From Lineolata rhizophorae (Eukaryota; Ascomycota; Dothideomycetes; Lineolatales; Lineolataceae), in the NCBI GenBank assembly GCA_010093515.1, contig MU001694.1, forward strand, positions 130,964 through 194,963: a stretch of DNA of 64,000 bases, read 5' to 3'. Of the stretch, positions 41,703-53,522 are shown one piece after another (position 1 is the stretch's first letter; every line of letters begins with the position of its first letter). The notes under the pieces were generated by a model, which saw only the letters and a list, made by a program, of their open reading frames with translations, made no database searches and had not been told where the DNA came from. Position numbers and translations under genes: made by a program.

Positions 41703-44162
41703 TCACAAATGCAACCACTTCCCCGCCACGCCCCCCAAACTCCACCTCCTCGCCCTCCGCCTCCCCACCTCCGCCTCCTCATCCACATCGACCGAGGTCG
41801 TCGCTGGGCTCCCCTGCCCGACGCTCCACCTCTCACTCCCACCGCCATTCGGCCCCGACCCCGCCGCCGACCCGGGCGCCGCCCCGGCGCCGCCCCTCCC
41901 AAACCTCGGCACGAGCTTGACCTCGTAGATGCGGGCGTCGGCCTCGCCGGCGAGCTCCTCGAGGCTGCGGCGGCGCGTCTCCGGCACCACCAGGCTGGAC
42001 AGGATGCCGCAGAACATGAAGAGGGCGAAGATCTGCATGACGCCGTGGAGCCAGGGGGTCTCGTCGGTGGCGGCGGCGGCGGCGGCGTCCGGGGACGTGT
42101 TGGACGAGGCCGAGTCCGAGGACGAGGTCGGCGGGTCGGACGACGAGGACGAGGAGGAGTCGGCGCCGCGGCGCGCGAGCGGGGCGAAGGCTACTTGGGC
42201 CACGATGGCGCCGAGCTTGCCCGAGGCGGCGGAGAGGCCGTGGGCGGTCGCTCGGAAGCGCGTTGGGTAGCATTCGCCTGGGATGATGAAGGTGGTTGCG
42301 TTGGGGCCTTTGCGGAGAGAGCGTCTGTTAGCATGCACGGCAGCCTGAAGCAAGGAGAAGTTCGCGCCGTCCGATTCGGGTTTTGTGGTTTAGTTTTGGG
42401 GAGGGGGGGGGGGGGAGAGAAGGTGAAGGGGAGGGGAAAGGGAGGGAGGAAGGAGTTGTTTCTCGGGCAACCGTACCAAAGTTGAAGAAGAACTGGCAAA
42501 GCACGTAAAGCGTCAACATGGCCGCCTGGCCCAGCCCGTCGAAGGCGAACCCGATGACGGCGAACAGCGCCGTCAGAATCACGAAGCCCATGATCTGGAT
42601 CGGCTTCCGGCCGATCACGTCCACTAGGAAGACGCTGGCCCAGTAGCCCGGGATCGCGCCCGCGCACACCAGCACCAGCTGGCCGACGGCGGCGTTGTAC
42701 AGCATCTCGAAGACGTTGGTGCGGTCCGCGAAGCCGATGGTGTGCAGGATGGTGCCCGTGTTGAGGCCCAAGCCGTAGAAGGCCACGTCGAGGAAGAACC
42801 ACGAGCCGGCGGTGCCGAAGAGCACGAGGGCGTTGCGGCGCTGGGCGAAGAAGTGGGCGAACTCGCGCAGCGACGGGCGCGGCGTCGAGTACTTGCGGCG
42901 GACGGCCTCGCGCTCCTGGAGGCGGCGCAGGCGGTCCGGCTGGGCCTCGCCCTTGCCGCCGGACCGGAACAGGTCCGCGTCCGCCCGGGCCTTCTCCGGG
43001 TCGCGCAGCACGTCGAACGTGTAGCGCGGCGTCTCCGGGATCGTGAGCCGGTAGTAGAGCGCGAACCAGCCGGGCACGCTGCCGAAGCCGAGCACGACGC
43101 GCCACATGACGTCGACGGCCCGGCGGCAGCCATCGTCGCAGTGCGAGACGTCGCTGGCGGTCTCGAGGCTGGACCGGAACGCCAGCGCCGTGATGAGCGC
43201 GAGCAGCGCCGCCGCGAACTGCCCGATGCCTTGCATCGCGAAGACGGCCCCGATCATGGCGCCCCGCCACTTGGTGTTGGCGAACTCGGACGTGATGACG
43301 GAGCTGAGCGGGTAGTCGCCGCCGATGCCGACGCCTTGGGTTGGGGGGAACTGTGTTAGATAGAGCTCGTGGTGGCGTGGCCGGCCAAATTGACTCACCC
43401 ATCACGATGCGCCAGAAAACCATGACGCCGACGAAGGAAACGGCAAGCGAGGGCGCGCACAGAGCTTGCGCGAGCGTCGTACAGATGATGATGGTAAGCC
43501 TGGACGTGCCGGTCAGAACTGTGCTGCGGCCGTGTCCGGCAATGGAGCCGGTGGATGGCGCGAGACTCACTCAAGCCCGTACATGCGCTTCCGACCCCAC
43601 CGATCCGCCAGATGGCCAAAGACCAACTGGCCCAACACGGTCCCGGCCGAAGTCGCGACCTTGATAGCCACATCGGCGTCGTGGGGGATGTGTCCGTCGT
43701 TGGAGTCTTGCCAGTACACCATGCCGAGCATGACGGTGGTCATGTTGATGGCAAAAATCTAAGTCGGCGTTTCTGGTTAGCAACGCTGGTAAATCTTGCG
43801 CCTGAAGAAATTGGGCGAAGCCCCGCAGACACAACGAGGGTGGAATGGTGACCGCAACGACGGCGGCGAGGAACTCACGTTGTACGCGTCCGTGAAGAAG
43901 CCGACCCCGGCCACGACCACGAGACGCACATGCTGCCAGCTGAAGGGAGACTTGTCGATTTCGGCCAGAGCGAGGCGGCGCTTCTCCCTAGGATCGGAGA
44001 TATGGCTGAATGCATTGGGCTGTCGTGAGTAACGGGAACAGAGGAATTCGAATTGGGATGTACGACAACGGTGGTGGGGTTGGAGGGAGCTTTCAGGACG
44101 GACCTGTAGACGGCCGAAACATCGGGATAGGCCGAATTGCCTACTTTCGACAGGGCGAGCAT
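41703..44162 (-). CDS. PHO84-like proton/phosphate symporter (major facilitator superfamily)
   Basis: Inorganic phosphate uptake at the plasma membrane. Exons 2-6 are firm (43879-44019, 43571-43758, 43399-43499, 42477-43334, 41703-42307) and encode 630 residues in frame. Exon 1 starts at 44162 ([14 protein letters not shown]); its donor is ambiguous, since frame-compatible GT sites lie after residues 6, 14, 17 and 21. Landmarks: [64 protein letters not shown] (the PHS signature), [21 protein letters not shown] and [14 protein letters not shown]. The order is that of fungal Pho84 orthologues. Unusual are a Ser/Asp/Ala-rich insert (about 50 residues, after [12 protein letters not shown]) in a late loop and a Gly-rich C-terminal tail, which make the protein longer than the usual 520-590. 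Confidence 0.9.
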
Positions 44163-47100
44163 ATCGAAGAAGGAAGGGAGGAGAGGAAGAGGCGCTGTTA
44201 AGCAAGCATCGGTAGGTGGACGGTCCGCTTGGGGACGTTGACTCGGGTCGAGAAAGTGAGATCGACGCGGGTCGTCCTAGAGCTTCAGGCGGGAAGGGCA
44301 GGAGAAGATGACATGCACGGGAAAGGTCGTCCACCGCTTATCGAGCCGCGGACGGAGAAACGGGGGTGAGAGAGCTCGGATGGGGAAATCAATGCCGGCA
44401 ACTTTTCAGGTCTGAAGCGGAGAGTCCCAACCGCACGGTACGGAGCTGAGGTGAGGAAGAGCGGCCATGTATGTATGTATGTATGTATGTGTGTGTGTGT
44501 GTGTACATGCACGACGCCAGAAGGTGGGCTGAGAGAAGAGCAGAAAAGAGAGAGTGTCGAAGCGTGCATACCCCAGCCCGCGCTCAATCGGCGCCCTTCC
44601 CATTCCCATCCCATCCTTCCCGTGCCATCCCATCCGCAAATCACACCAGCGGCGCCCAGCGCGCGCCCAGCCCAAGCCCAAGCCCCAGCCCAGGCCTCGC
44701 GTCCGGGGACGCCTGGCCGCTGCCCGCGCCCGCGAACCCATTCCCTCGTCGCCGCCGAGGGCTTGGGACCGCCCGGGAAGCGGGCGGACCGCGCTCTCTC
44801 TCCCGTCTGTCGTCCGCGCAGGGTCTGCACGAAGAGGCCCATCCGGGCACCACACCCCCCGGGGCCCCCCCGGCACGTCCGCACGTTAGCACCGCGCCAG
44901 CGTCCCGCCCTCGCCCGCCCTACCACACACGCCGCCGGCGCGACCGTGCCGCCGGGACGCGCCGCCATTGGCCGCGCCCGCGACCACGCTCCCCCGGAGG
45001 CGGCCTTCAGCCACCGCCGGCCGCTTGCTGGAAAACGCCTCGCGAGACCGACTCGAGCGAGCGCGGCGGGTTGGTGCGGGCGCGGCCGGGTCCTCGGCCT
45101 GCGCGCCGTTCGTCGCACGTGCGCGTGGGGGTCTCCGCGCTGCTGCAGGAGGGGTTTGGATCCGGGATTTGTGCAGAGGCGCTTGCTCCTTTGCGCGTGT
45201 TCTCTGTATGTATGTCTTCTGTCGGTCTGCCTGGCCGGGCTGCTGGAACTTTGCGATAGGCCGGACTATGCCCCGGCTGCCGTCGTCGCCAAGGTTGAGA
45301 CGAGGCGGAACCAGTGACGAAGAAGCAATGACCCAGGTTCGTTGGATAGGTTTCCCGGGTGGATGCGACCTGCTGCAGCGCGCTGCGCCCGCAATCACCG
45401 TCGCTGCATGGCGAGGAACTTTTGCAAGGCGCCTTTCGAATGCTTTGGACGCCGCGTTGGCTGCTCCGAGGACTGGCCAAGCCGGCCGGTCGGGCGCTCT
45501 CGAGTCTCGCCAGATTCACTCGCTCACTCCAGCCTCACTTGCTCGGGCTCTCTTCTCTCGGTCGGAGTTACGTATGTATTCGACGGACGCCTTCCCATGC
45601 ATACCTACCTGTGCTCCGTGACCGGGGAATCCTCTGTAACCGCCCGACCGTGTCTCACTCCTTGATGGTCGATCCTCGATCGTCGTGAGGGTGCATCAGT
45701 CGACGGGAGCATCCCGTGGTGGCGTGGGGATGGAGGCGCCGTGCACCCGGCCCCGACGCTGCCCCGCGTTCGCTTACCCCTTTGGAACAATGCTGTTGTC
45801 AAATGTCCACCATCCCTTGCGCGCCTCCAAGCCACCGCCATCCCTCTGAGATGGAACGCTTGCCGCCTGTGGAACGGCCCGTTTTATTTTAACTGAGAGA
45901 CGCTGCGACGCTCGTGCTGCATGTTGAGCTTCTCTTTGGACGCTCTGTTCCTACACTGGCGGAAGAAAAAGGGGACGTTGCTAGCGCCTTTTTCTTTTAC
46001 TTTTTTTCTTCCAAGCCCGAGTGACGCTATCGAAGTCGGATGGCCAAGCCGAGTTTCGGCAGGGGCTCAATCTTCAGTACGTACCTAGACCCATGTTTTG
46101 GGATGGAATGACATCTCTAGCATGTCGCCACGACCCCAGCCATACAAGGTGGCTACCGACATACCCCTCATACATCCAATCGTGGCAGCACGACCTCGTC
46201 CCCAGTCCTGCAGGGGAACGACCAAACCCACCTTCACACACATACTACGTGCATCGAAAAAGCCACTGGAAACTAGTACGTTCGTTGAAGCTTCCAACCT
46301 TATCCGGCCTGTGGCCCCCGCTTTCCGGCATCCGAGTGACCCGACGGCCGCGAACCCGGAACGCCCTTGTTCACTCTCCATCCGTCTATCCATCCATCCA
46401 TCAATCCGCAATGACAAGCATGTGTCTGCGCCACCTGCGATGCGGCCGACCTATCTCTCGGCTGGAAAAACATTCTTTCAGGCTGGAATACGTACCACAT
46501 ACGTGCGCACACAACTCCTCAATTCCACCCATGAGCGCGTGAGCCGAGGCCGACAATAATGGCGGCACACATACCGGGTAGACCCCACGAATGGTCGACC
46601 AACGTCTTTTCTGCTCGTGCCACGTCCTCCCATCTGTATAGCAGGCCGACCAAATAAGTGAAAAGAACATACTCGTCCGAGCGGCTCGAACGCGCACACG
46701 TCCACGTTCCTTCCGAACTGCCTGTCCGGCGTTTCCTCCCTCCCTACGGGCCAAGCACGCTGTAGCCAGGTTTGCGTTGCGCCATTCATCAGGACCGTTC
46801 GAGCGGCACCGCGCACGGTCGTGCTGCCGGGGGCGTGCGGAGTGGCGTTCAGTGGCAGGAGGTGCGGGTTGACTGTTTTATCCATGCGCGTCCTGGCGAT
46901 AGAAGTAAGTTTGTTTCGGTTTGGAGAGTCGCAGAGACATGACACAGAAGTGAAGCGATGAGATAGGCTTGCAGTTGATCCGTGCTTGCCATTACGCAGT
47001 TCATGTGTGGGTGCGTTGAGGGTGGCCGTCATCGACTTCTACGCTGGGTACTTCGACCCTAGCACTCGGCGCAGGAAGCAGCGGAACAGACCGCGATACT

Positions 47101-48607
47101 CCGCTGCCCGCCGGCCTAGCCTCCACAAAAACAGCTGCAATGGAAACAGTCTGCACTGTTCCTGAGCACCAGGCTATCTCCAACCTGCGGGGCCCGGTGA
47201 CAACCATACGGACATGTCACCGCCACGCCCGCCACAAAATTCCACCCCCTCCGCCAAGCTCTCCGGAGTTGCTCCGAACCACTGAGAAGTCTTCTTCAAA
47301 CCCACAAGGCCGCGCGACATCATCAACCCAGAGTCCTGCCAATTCTTGTCCTTCTTGGGCTCGACCAGAACCAGAGCTCCCCAAGAAATCTGTCTTGGAG
47401 AAAAAACCTTTCCAACCCAGAAACTTCCCAAAAAAAGCAGAGAGGGTGACGCGTACTTTCGTACCAGCCGACCATAATTTTTTCTCAGCTAGCACTAATG
47501 TTCAGCTTTCGTCTTTCTTTTGGCAGTTAGGCTCCCATTCATCCGTTCCTAAGACTTGAAGCTTGGGACGTGCCAGGTACGCTGGCACCTCCCTCCCTTC
47601 CCGCACCTCTGCATAACCCCATTGCAGCATCTCCGCAATCAGCTCCGCCGCAAAAAGAAATCCTAACAAGGCACCTCCGACCCGCCAACCCCTACTACAT
47701 CCCCTCCAAAGCTCCTAGCTCAGCACTGCGCCGTCGCTTGACTTCACAGACTCGCTTGCACGTTCACAGCTTCCTAACCGGGCAGCGCCTCCTCTCTTGC
47801 TTTGTTCGTGCCCAACTAAGCGCAGACCTTCATCTCCAACCGCATAGTAGAACATCAGCCTCGCGGCACCCATCGCCCGCCTATAATTACCCCATCAGTC
47901 GAAAGCCATGCTCCGCAAGAAAAGAAAACTTGCATCTGTTTTAATTTGGCTGTAGATCAATTCACTTCCTCTTCTGTTCCTTTACTGCCGCTCTAAAAGC
48001 GCGCGCCACGCATAGCGCCACGCCACGGCGCTTTTCTTCTAGCGCGGCTGCTGCTGCTGCGGCGGCGGCGGTGGCAGGGCACCGCCGCCACCAACGCTGT
48101 CTACATGCAAAGTACATACCTACCTAGTACCCAGAACAACCAAAACCTCCATGTCTTGTTGGGATCGAACCCTACGCATCTTGGGCCCCGCACTCGTGCC
48201 CTTTCATTCCCATAACGCCAGCGCAAAGCAAAATGGAAAAAAAAAAAAAAAAAACGCCGCTGGTGCTGCCCCAACAAAACAAAAGCAAAGAATGAAAAGG
48301 GGAAATCTCTTCCTTCTGCAGATGGTCCCTTTCTCACTTCTTCAAAATTTCTCCGGCGGAGCAGGTAGATGCCGCGCGTAGCAGCACCTACCTTAACTCT
48401 ATGTGTACCTTCCCCTCCTGAGTCTTTCGCAAATGCCATAAGAGAAAAGGGAAAGATCGCACCACTTCCTTCCTTAGACCGGCGGCTCCTTTTCTCCGTT
48501 CCCCTCGCCCTTCACCCCTTACAGCACTCACCTCTTCCCACAACTCCAGCCCTCCGCTCCACAAACCAGACCTCACTCCTCTCACCTCACACCTCTCGCC
48601 TCCCACC
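44163..48607. other. 4.4 kb region without a supported gene
   Basis: Upstream of the phosphate transporter start (with a GTAT then GT microsatellite at 44467-44504) and downstream of the acyltransferase. The first kilobase is very GC-rich and therefore open in many frames at once (up to 288 codons), which is why I do not accept any of them. Further right there are pyrimidine-rich tracts, trinucleotide runs (GCTGCTGCGGCGG type near 48048-48072) and an A-run at 48236-48254. A non-coding transcript or long regulatory region for the transporter is possible. Confidence 0.5.
44467..44504. repeat. Microsatellite (ATGT)n followed by (GT)n
   Basis: Five ATGT-type units run into about eight GT units, roughly 305-342 nt upstream of the phosphate transporter start codon. 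Confidence 0.9.
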
Positions 48608-50258
48608 TCATGACGACGACCCCTTCCCCACGACCCTCCCAACATCCACGCCCGACGCACTCGCCACGCCTGCCCTACCATCCTCCCCTTCCTCCTCTTC
48701 CCCCTTCTCTTCCTTCTTAGACGCAGCGCCGTTAGGCTCCGGATGCGCGCTCAGCGCGACGAGCTCGCGCAGCATGAGGTCTCTGACGCGCTCGGCGAGG
48801 GCGGGCACGTCGGCGGCCGTCATGCCCGTCGTGGGGATCGGGCGCAGCACTGTAGGGAAGCCCCATGCAAGGTTAGCCCAAAAGTGAAGATAGGACGAAC
48901 GGGATGATTTTGGAGGGCATGGTGGGCAGCCCTTGACTCCCTGTTTCCGGCGACCATGTAACAGAAGAGATAGGCGCTCAGATCAACGCCTTTTCTCGAC
49001 TTAAAAACAAAGACAAGAAATAAAAATAAAAGGCTCCAAGGCCACCGCCCGCACGCCGCCGCCAACGCACCTTTCGTCCTGATCCCCCCCGGATTAAACA
49101 CCCTCTTCTTCATATTCAAGATATGCGAATAATTGGCCGCCACGACGGGCACGACGGGCACCTGGGCCTGCACGGCCAGGTGGAACGCGCCCTTCTTGAA
49201 GGGCAGCAGCATCGGCGTTTCGGCGTACGACCGAGTCCCCTCGGGGAAGATGAAGACGGACTGCCGCTCGCGCCGCATCTGCTCGGCCGCGCCGTCGAAG
49301 GCGGCCACGGCCGAGGTCCGGTTGGCGCGGTCGATAAAGACGGTTTTGGAGGCCGTCACTAAGGGGGTAAAGCCGGGCGTGATTAGTTGCGAGTTTTGGG
49401 GGTTTGGGGGGGAGGTGAGTGGTTTGTGTGTGTAGTAATGGTGATGAAAGATCTCAGGCTATAGTATATGAAGCGCACGCAGGTGGGGTTATTGGTCGTG
49501 GCGGGAGATGTGGACAGGGCACCGAATTAGGGGAACATACTGAACCAACCGAGGAACGGCCAGTACTTGAGGCTCTTCTTTGACGTGACGCTACAGTATG
49601 GTGGAAATATGCAGGCCAATAAGAGGACGTCGAGTTCTCTGTGTCAGCCCAACGTCAGCTCAACATCTCCATTTGAAAAACACCGTAACCCCACTCTCTC
49701 CTATCCAACCCAATGATATCAATCCGTACGCCATTTTGAGAAGGTGCGCCTCGCTCTTTCCTCCCTTTCTCACCGAAAAACAAAAGGAACGGCCACTTAC
49801 GTCTGATGATTCCCCACAAACACCGCTGGCCTCGTCCCTAAATATCCCCTCCTCCCATACACCACCTCCTCCCCCTCAGCAGCCCCATCCAACCTTCCCC
49901 CCACCTTCTCCTCCCCCTCCCCACTCCTCCCTCTCCTTCTCCTGTCCTCCCTCTCTTCCCACGCCCTCTTCCCCTCGTCCTCAACCACAAACTCGACGCC
50001 CGCCACCCACCGCATCGTCCACTTGTACGCCCGGGCCGTCGTCCACTGGCCCAGCCCCCCGTAGCCCAGCACCCGCAGCACCACGCTGGCCACGACGCCG
50101 TAGCACGCGCAGGCCGTGAGCGCGAGCGCCGACGCGAGGCCGCGCGCGGCGAAGCCGAGCAGGCGGGAGCCCGCGAGCGCGGCGAGCGCGTAGAGCAGCG
50201 CGCAGAGGAGGGATAGGAAGGCGAAGGGGGTGAGCGTCCAGAGGAGCGCGCGGAGCAT
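48608..50258 (-). CDS. 1-acyl-sn-glycerol-3-phosphate acyltransferase (Slc1/PlsC type)
   Basis: Makes phosphatidic acid from lysophosphatidic acid in the ER membrane. Four exons (49801-50258, 49541-49638, 49071-49358, 48608-48849) sum to 361 residues. Two N-terminal hydrophobic segments (about 5-35 and 38-68) anchor the protein. Motif I is NHQTELD (HX4D: His151, Asp156), split exactly by intron 1. KSLKYWPFLGWF follows, motif II (FIDRANR) is at 193-199, motif III (FPEGTR) at 223-228 and motif IV (VPVVPVVAANYS) downstream. The C-terminus is a Ser/Glu-rich extension. Unusual is a charged insert at about 97-136 (KRAWEEREDRRRRGR and following) just before the conserved TRPAVFVGNHQ strand; relatives usually pass directly from the EFVVE strand to that segment. 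Introns are GTAAGT, GTATGT and GTGCGT type. Confidence 0.93.
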
Positions 50259-52162
50259 CGTGCTGGCTTTGGCCGGGGTCGGGGATGCCGGTGGTGGGTG
50301 CGTGGGCTTTGGTCCGGTCGGCGGAGGAGGCCGTCGTCGTCGTCGTCGTGCGCGATCGGAGGAGGGGCAGATCGCCGGGAAGAGTTGTGAGGGGGGGTGG
50401 GGGGTGAGGGGTTCTTGGCGCGCAAAGACCCTGGGTCGGCTCGGTAGAGGCGGGGACGGGACGGGGCCCGGCGGCGCGCGAACGGAACGCGGCGAGTCGC
50501 TGGAGAGTCGGAAGTTTGAGGACGAGCACCGCCTGGTGCACGATGGGTGGATTTGTATTGTTTGTCAAGAACGGCGCGAGGAGGCTCGCTCGCTGCGACG
50601 GCCGGATGATTAGAGGCGGTGTGGGATGTCAGTGCGCGCGTGCTCTGCTTGTCTAGTTGGCCTACGGAGTTCTAGTGGTGGCCTTTGAGCGGGCACGAGG
50701 ACGGCAGACGGGCAAAGAAAAAAAAATTATGCGCGACCGGGGTGCGTGCGGCAGTCCGCTTGCGCGCGGGCACGTGGTTGGAGGTTCTCGTTGAGAAGCA
50801 GGCTGTTGGGGCGCTGCTTGGTTTGAGCTGCACCAGTTATCGCGGGCGAAATGAGCAGAACCCGGGCCGAGTGCTAAGTGAGGATTCGAAGGTGAGGATA
50901 TGATGGGGAGCAGAGAAGGCGGTCAGACACGGCACGAGAGCAGACCAGAAGTGGTCGAGCCGGTTGGGAGGAGCTCCATCTCGTGGCTCGCATCATCCGG
51001 TTCCTGCAATCGAGCCGCCCGTGGGTCGAGGCCGCCAAGCTGCAGGCGGGGGTCCACCCGGCGCGCTTCCCGCGCCCCGCGCCATGCCCCGTTGGGAGAT
51101 GTTGGCGACGCCGTGCCGCCGTTGGGCTCGGCAACGAACCCGTGGTACCGTCGACTGCCTCGGTTCTGCCCGATTCCCACATGACAATCCCTTTGGCCTG
51201 AGTCTCACAGCTGAGACTATTCCTTGTGTCGAGGGTTTTCGGCATTTGCTGCAAATCTTTTCATCGTAGTCCGCCGGTTTTGAAGGAGGCGCATGCCGAG
51301 CATGTCCTCAATTGCTCCACACCATTTCTACTGATTTCGCGACCATTGGAGTGTGTCCTGCCCGCTCAACCTTCAGCCTCACCTATTAGTCCATATAGAC
51401 GTCATCAACGGTCTAGCAGGCGACAGGTGCATGACCGCGATGGCAACCTGACCAGGTTGTCCGGTTAGACGGCCACTGATATGTACATCCCATCCACATA
51501 TCTGCCTGCTCCACGTGCTTTCTTTCCTTCCTTCCGCAACCTCTTGTGGCCTGCCTGGGACGCGGTACCATCCTGCAGAGTGTAGCTAATTTCTCAGGAT
51601 CAAGTGTAGTACGGCTGCTTGTAGTGACTCCGTATTGAAATGCTCCTAACTTTGACCATTGAAAACTTTGCGTCCACGTACGATCTTAACAGAAGAAGAG
51701 ACCGAAAATATCTTTATTAAGTACAACAGGATAACTGTTTCTTAATATTATCCCTAAAAGCTTAAAGTAAGCCTTATAAGAAGTCTGTGTCATTCTATAC
51801 TAACCATTTGCTCGCTGCAACTCAATAACGTTTTCTGTGTTTACGTCATTAGTTAGCAGCGCAACTCTAAATCCACAACAACCGGAATGGCATTCCCTAT
51901 GAGGATATGTTCTAACTTGGCATGTTCGAGGGACAGCGAAGCAAAAAGAAGTACGGTATTTTATCAGAAAGACCTCGAATTGCTGGCAGAAGAGGCTAGT
52001 ATCACGACAAGTAGACCGCAATATTCATCTAAATGAATTGCATGGCACCCACGCTGTGAATCGACTTTTTGTCCACTAATTTCAGGCCACTACCAACAAG
52101 GATCGTAAGCTCGAAACTTACAGAACGAAATAAAGGATGTACAACAACCGCGTTGCACACGC
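50259..52162. other. Spacer between the acyltransferase and short-chain dehydrogenase genes
   Basis: Promoter side of the acyltransferase, GC-rich up to about 51250, then AT-richer toward the 3' flank of the dehydrogenase gene. Overlapping frames of 60-130 codons occur on both strands in the GC-rich part and look like compositional shadows. Confidence 0.5.
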
Positions 52163-53015
52163 CTACCAGTTGCTCCGCCGCCCCCACCTCATCACAAACA
52201 ATCCCGCCTCTCCATCCCTCTTCCCTTCCACGATATCGAGTATCCCTTGAGCACTGGTCTCCGGGCTATCAGCCCCGTTTTCAATCTTGAACTGCCTATT
52301 AGCGCGCCCTCCCAAGTCACTCACCACCCACCCGGGGCAATACGACCAAACCTTGGCCCCCCAACTCTTGTACCATTCGTTCATGCACACGCTCGCCATA
52401 TTAAGCGCCGCCTTGGACATACGATATTCGTCACAGTTAAGGTTATAACCGCCGGCGTTGGGGTCTGCGCGCTTTGTCATAGAGCCCAGCTCCGAGGTCA
52501 CGTTGATGATGCGGGGATCCTTTGACTTCTTGAGCAGCGGCAGGAGGGCATCGGTGAGCACGACGGGGCCAGCGGCGTTGGTATTGAAAGTCTCAAGCAG
52601 GTCCGTGCGGCGGTCTCTCTTGTCTTCGATGTAGATGCCAGCGTTGTTGACGAGGACGTCGAGGACGCCGAAGTCGGCGGCCATCTTCTGGGCCGCGGCG
52701 TTGATGCTGTCGTCGTTGCTGATGTCGACTTCGAGCATGCTGAGTGTTCCGGCTGGTTTGCGGGCCTGGATCTCTTCAAGCGCTTTAGCGCCCTTGGTGG
52801 TGTTGCGGCACCCCATAATGACGTGGTTGTTGGGCGACGCGTCGGCTAGCGTGTAGCTAGTTTCGTAGCCAACGCCAGAGTTAGCGCCTGGTCGGTGTCA
52901 GTCAACATTCATTGACACTGACGAGCTTGATTTGTAGACGAGTGCTAATGTTTTGAACCCGCGGGTGGAGGGTGTTCTGCTGACCAGTGACGAGGATGAT
53001 TTTCTTTGAGGCCAT
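52163..53015 (-). CDS. Short-chain dehydrogenase/reductase (carbonyl reductase-like)
   Basis: NAD(P)H-dependent oxidoreductase of the classical SDR family. Exons 52985-53015 and 52163-52887 (GTCAGC donor, GACCAG acceptor) give 251 residues. The Rossmann cofactor motif TGANSGVG (10-17) is split by the intron. NNAG is at 91-94, the catalytic Ser142 lies in INVTSELGS, and YRMSK supplies Tyr165 and Lys169. The PGWVVSDLGG stretch is the usual PG motif after the active site. CxxR-type VIMGCRN after the second strand suggests NADP preference, as in carbonyl reductases, but substrate is unknown. No membrane or targeting segment. It is divergent from the RtcA-like gene by 1.5 kb. Confidence 0.93.
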
Positions 53016-53397
53016 GATTGTTCCTATCGTAAAGGACGTCTGCAAAGTTTGTTGTCCGGGATTCAAAATGAATAAGATGGTAATGCAAGGAGTCGATGAG
53101 GGTGTACAAGCCCTAATGGTCGACGAAGTTGAGTGATGAAGGAAAGTAATGCGCTCTTGGGGCGTGGCAATTGAACGACTTGCTAGCGCATGACTTTATA
53201 CTTCCACCTCAAGTAGTCGACCTCAACTAGCACATTTAAATACCACCGTACCAAGCTGTGCCTGCATCTATTAGGAATCCCCAAGAGAAACCTTCTCGCT
53301 GGGTCTTTAAGCGGAGATCTCGGATTTAAGCAGCAACTAATTCCGCCCATGACCTAAATGCGAGGTCCAGATTATCGAGACGAAGCTCCTAGTCATC

Positions 53398-53434
53398 ACA
53401 ATCGGTGTTTTCGAGACTCAGTTTCACCGATTGT
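53398..53434. repeat. 10-bp inverted repeat, 17-nt loop
   Basis: Arms ACAATCGGTG (53398-53407) and CACCGATTGT (53425-53434) are perfectly complementary. It could be a dyad operator or a hairpin in a transcript. Confidence 0.7.
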
Positions 53435-53501
53435 CATGAAAGCGAGTAGGCACTCGCGTTTTGTAACTCCGCAATCACCGAATGTGCTTGTTGAGTACTG
53501 A

Positions 53502-53522
53502 GACGCGAGCGACGCTCGCGTC
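53502..53522. repeat. 9-bp inverted repeat, 3-nt spacer
   Basis: Arms GACGCGAGC and GCTCGCGTC flank GAC. A perfect compact dyad about 490 nt upstream of the SDR start. Confidence 0.75.

Noticed and set aside
42191-43570. 459-codon minus-strand frame in the transporter locus
   Set aside because: Correct for the short exon 4 portion only; beyond it this is the wrong frame of exon 5, where the other frame shows the transporter motifs.
44451-45317. 288-codon plus-strand frame and its overlapping neighbours
   Set aside because: It starts in a GT microsatellite, is Pro/Arg/Ala-rich, and frames in all directions are open together, which is the mark of GC bias rather than coding.
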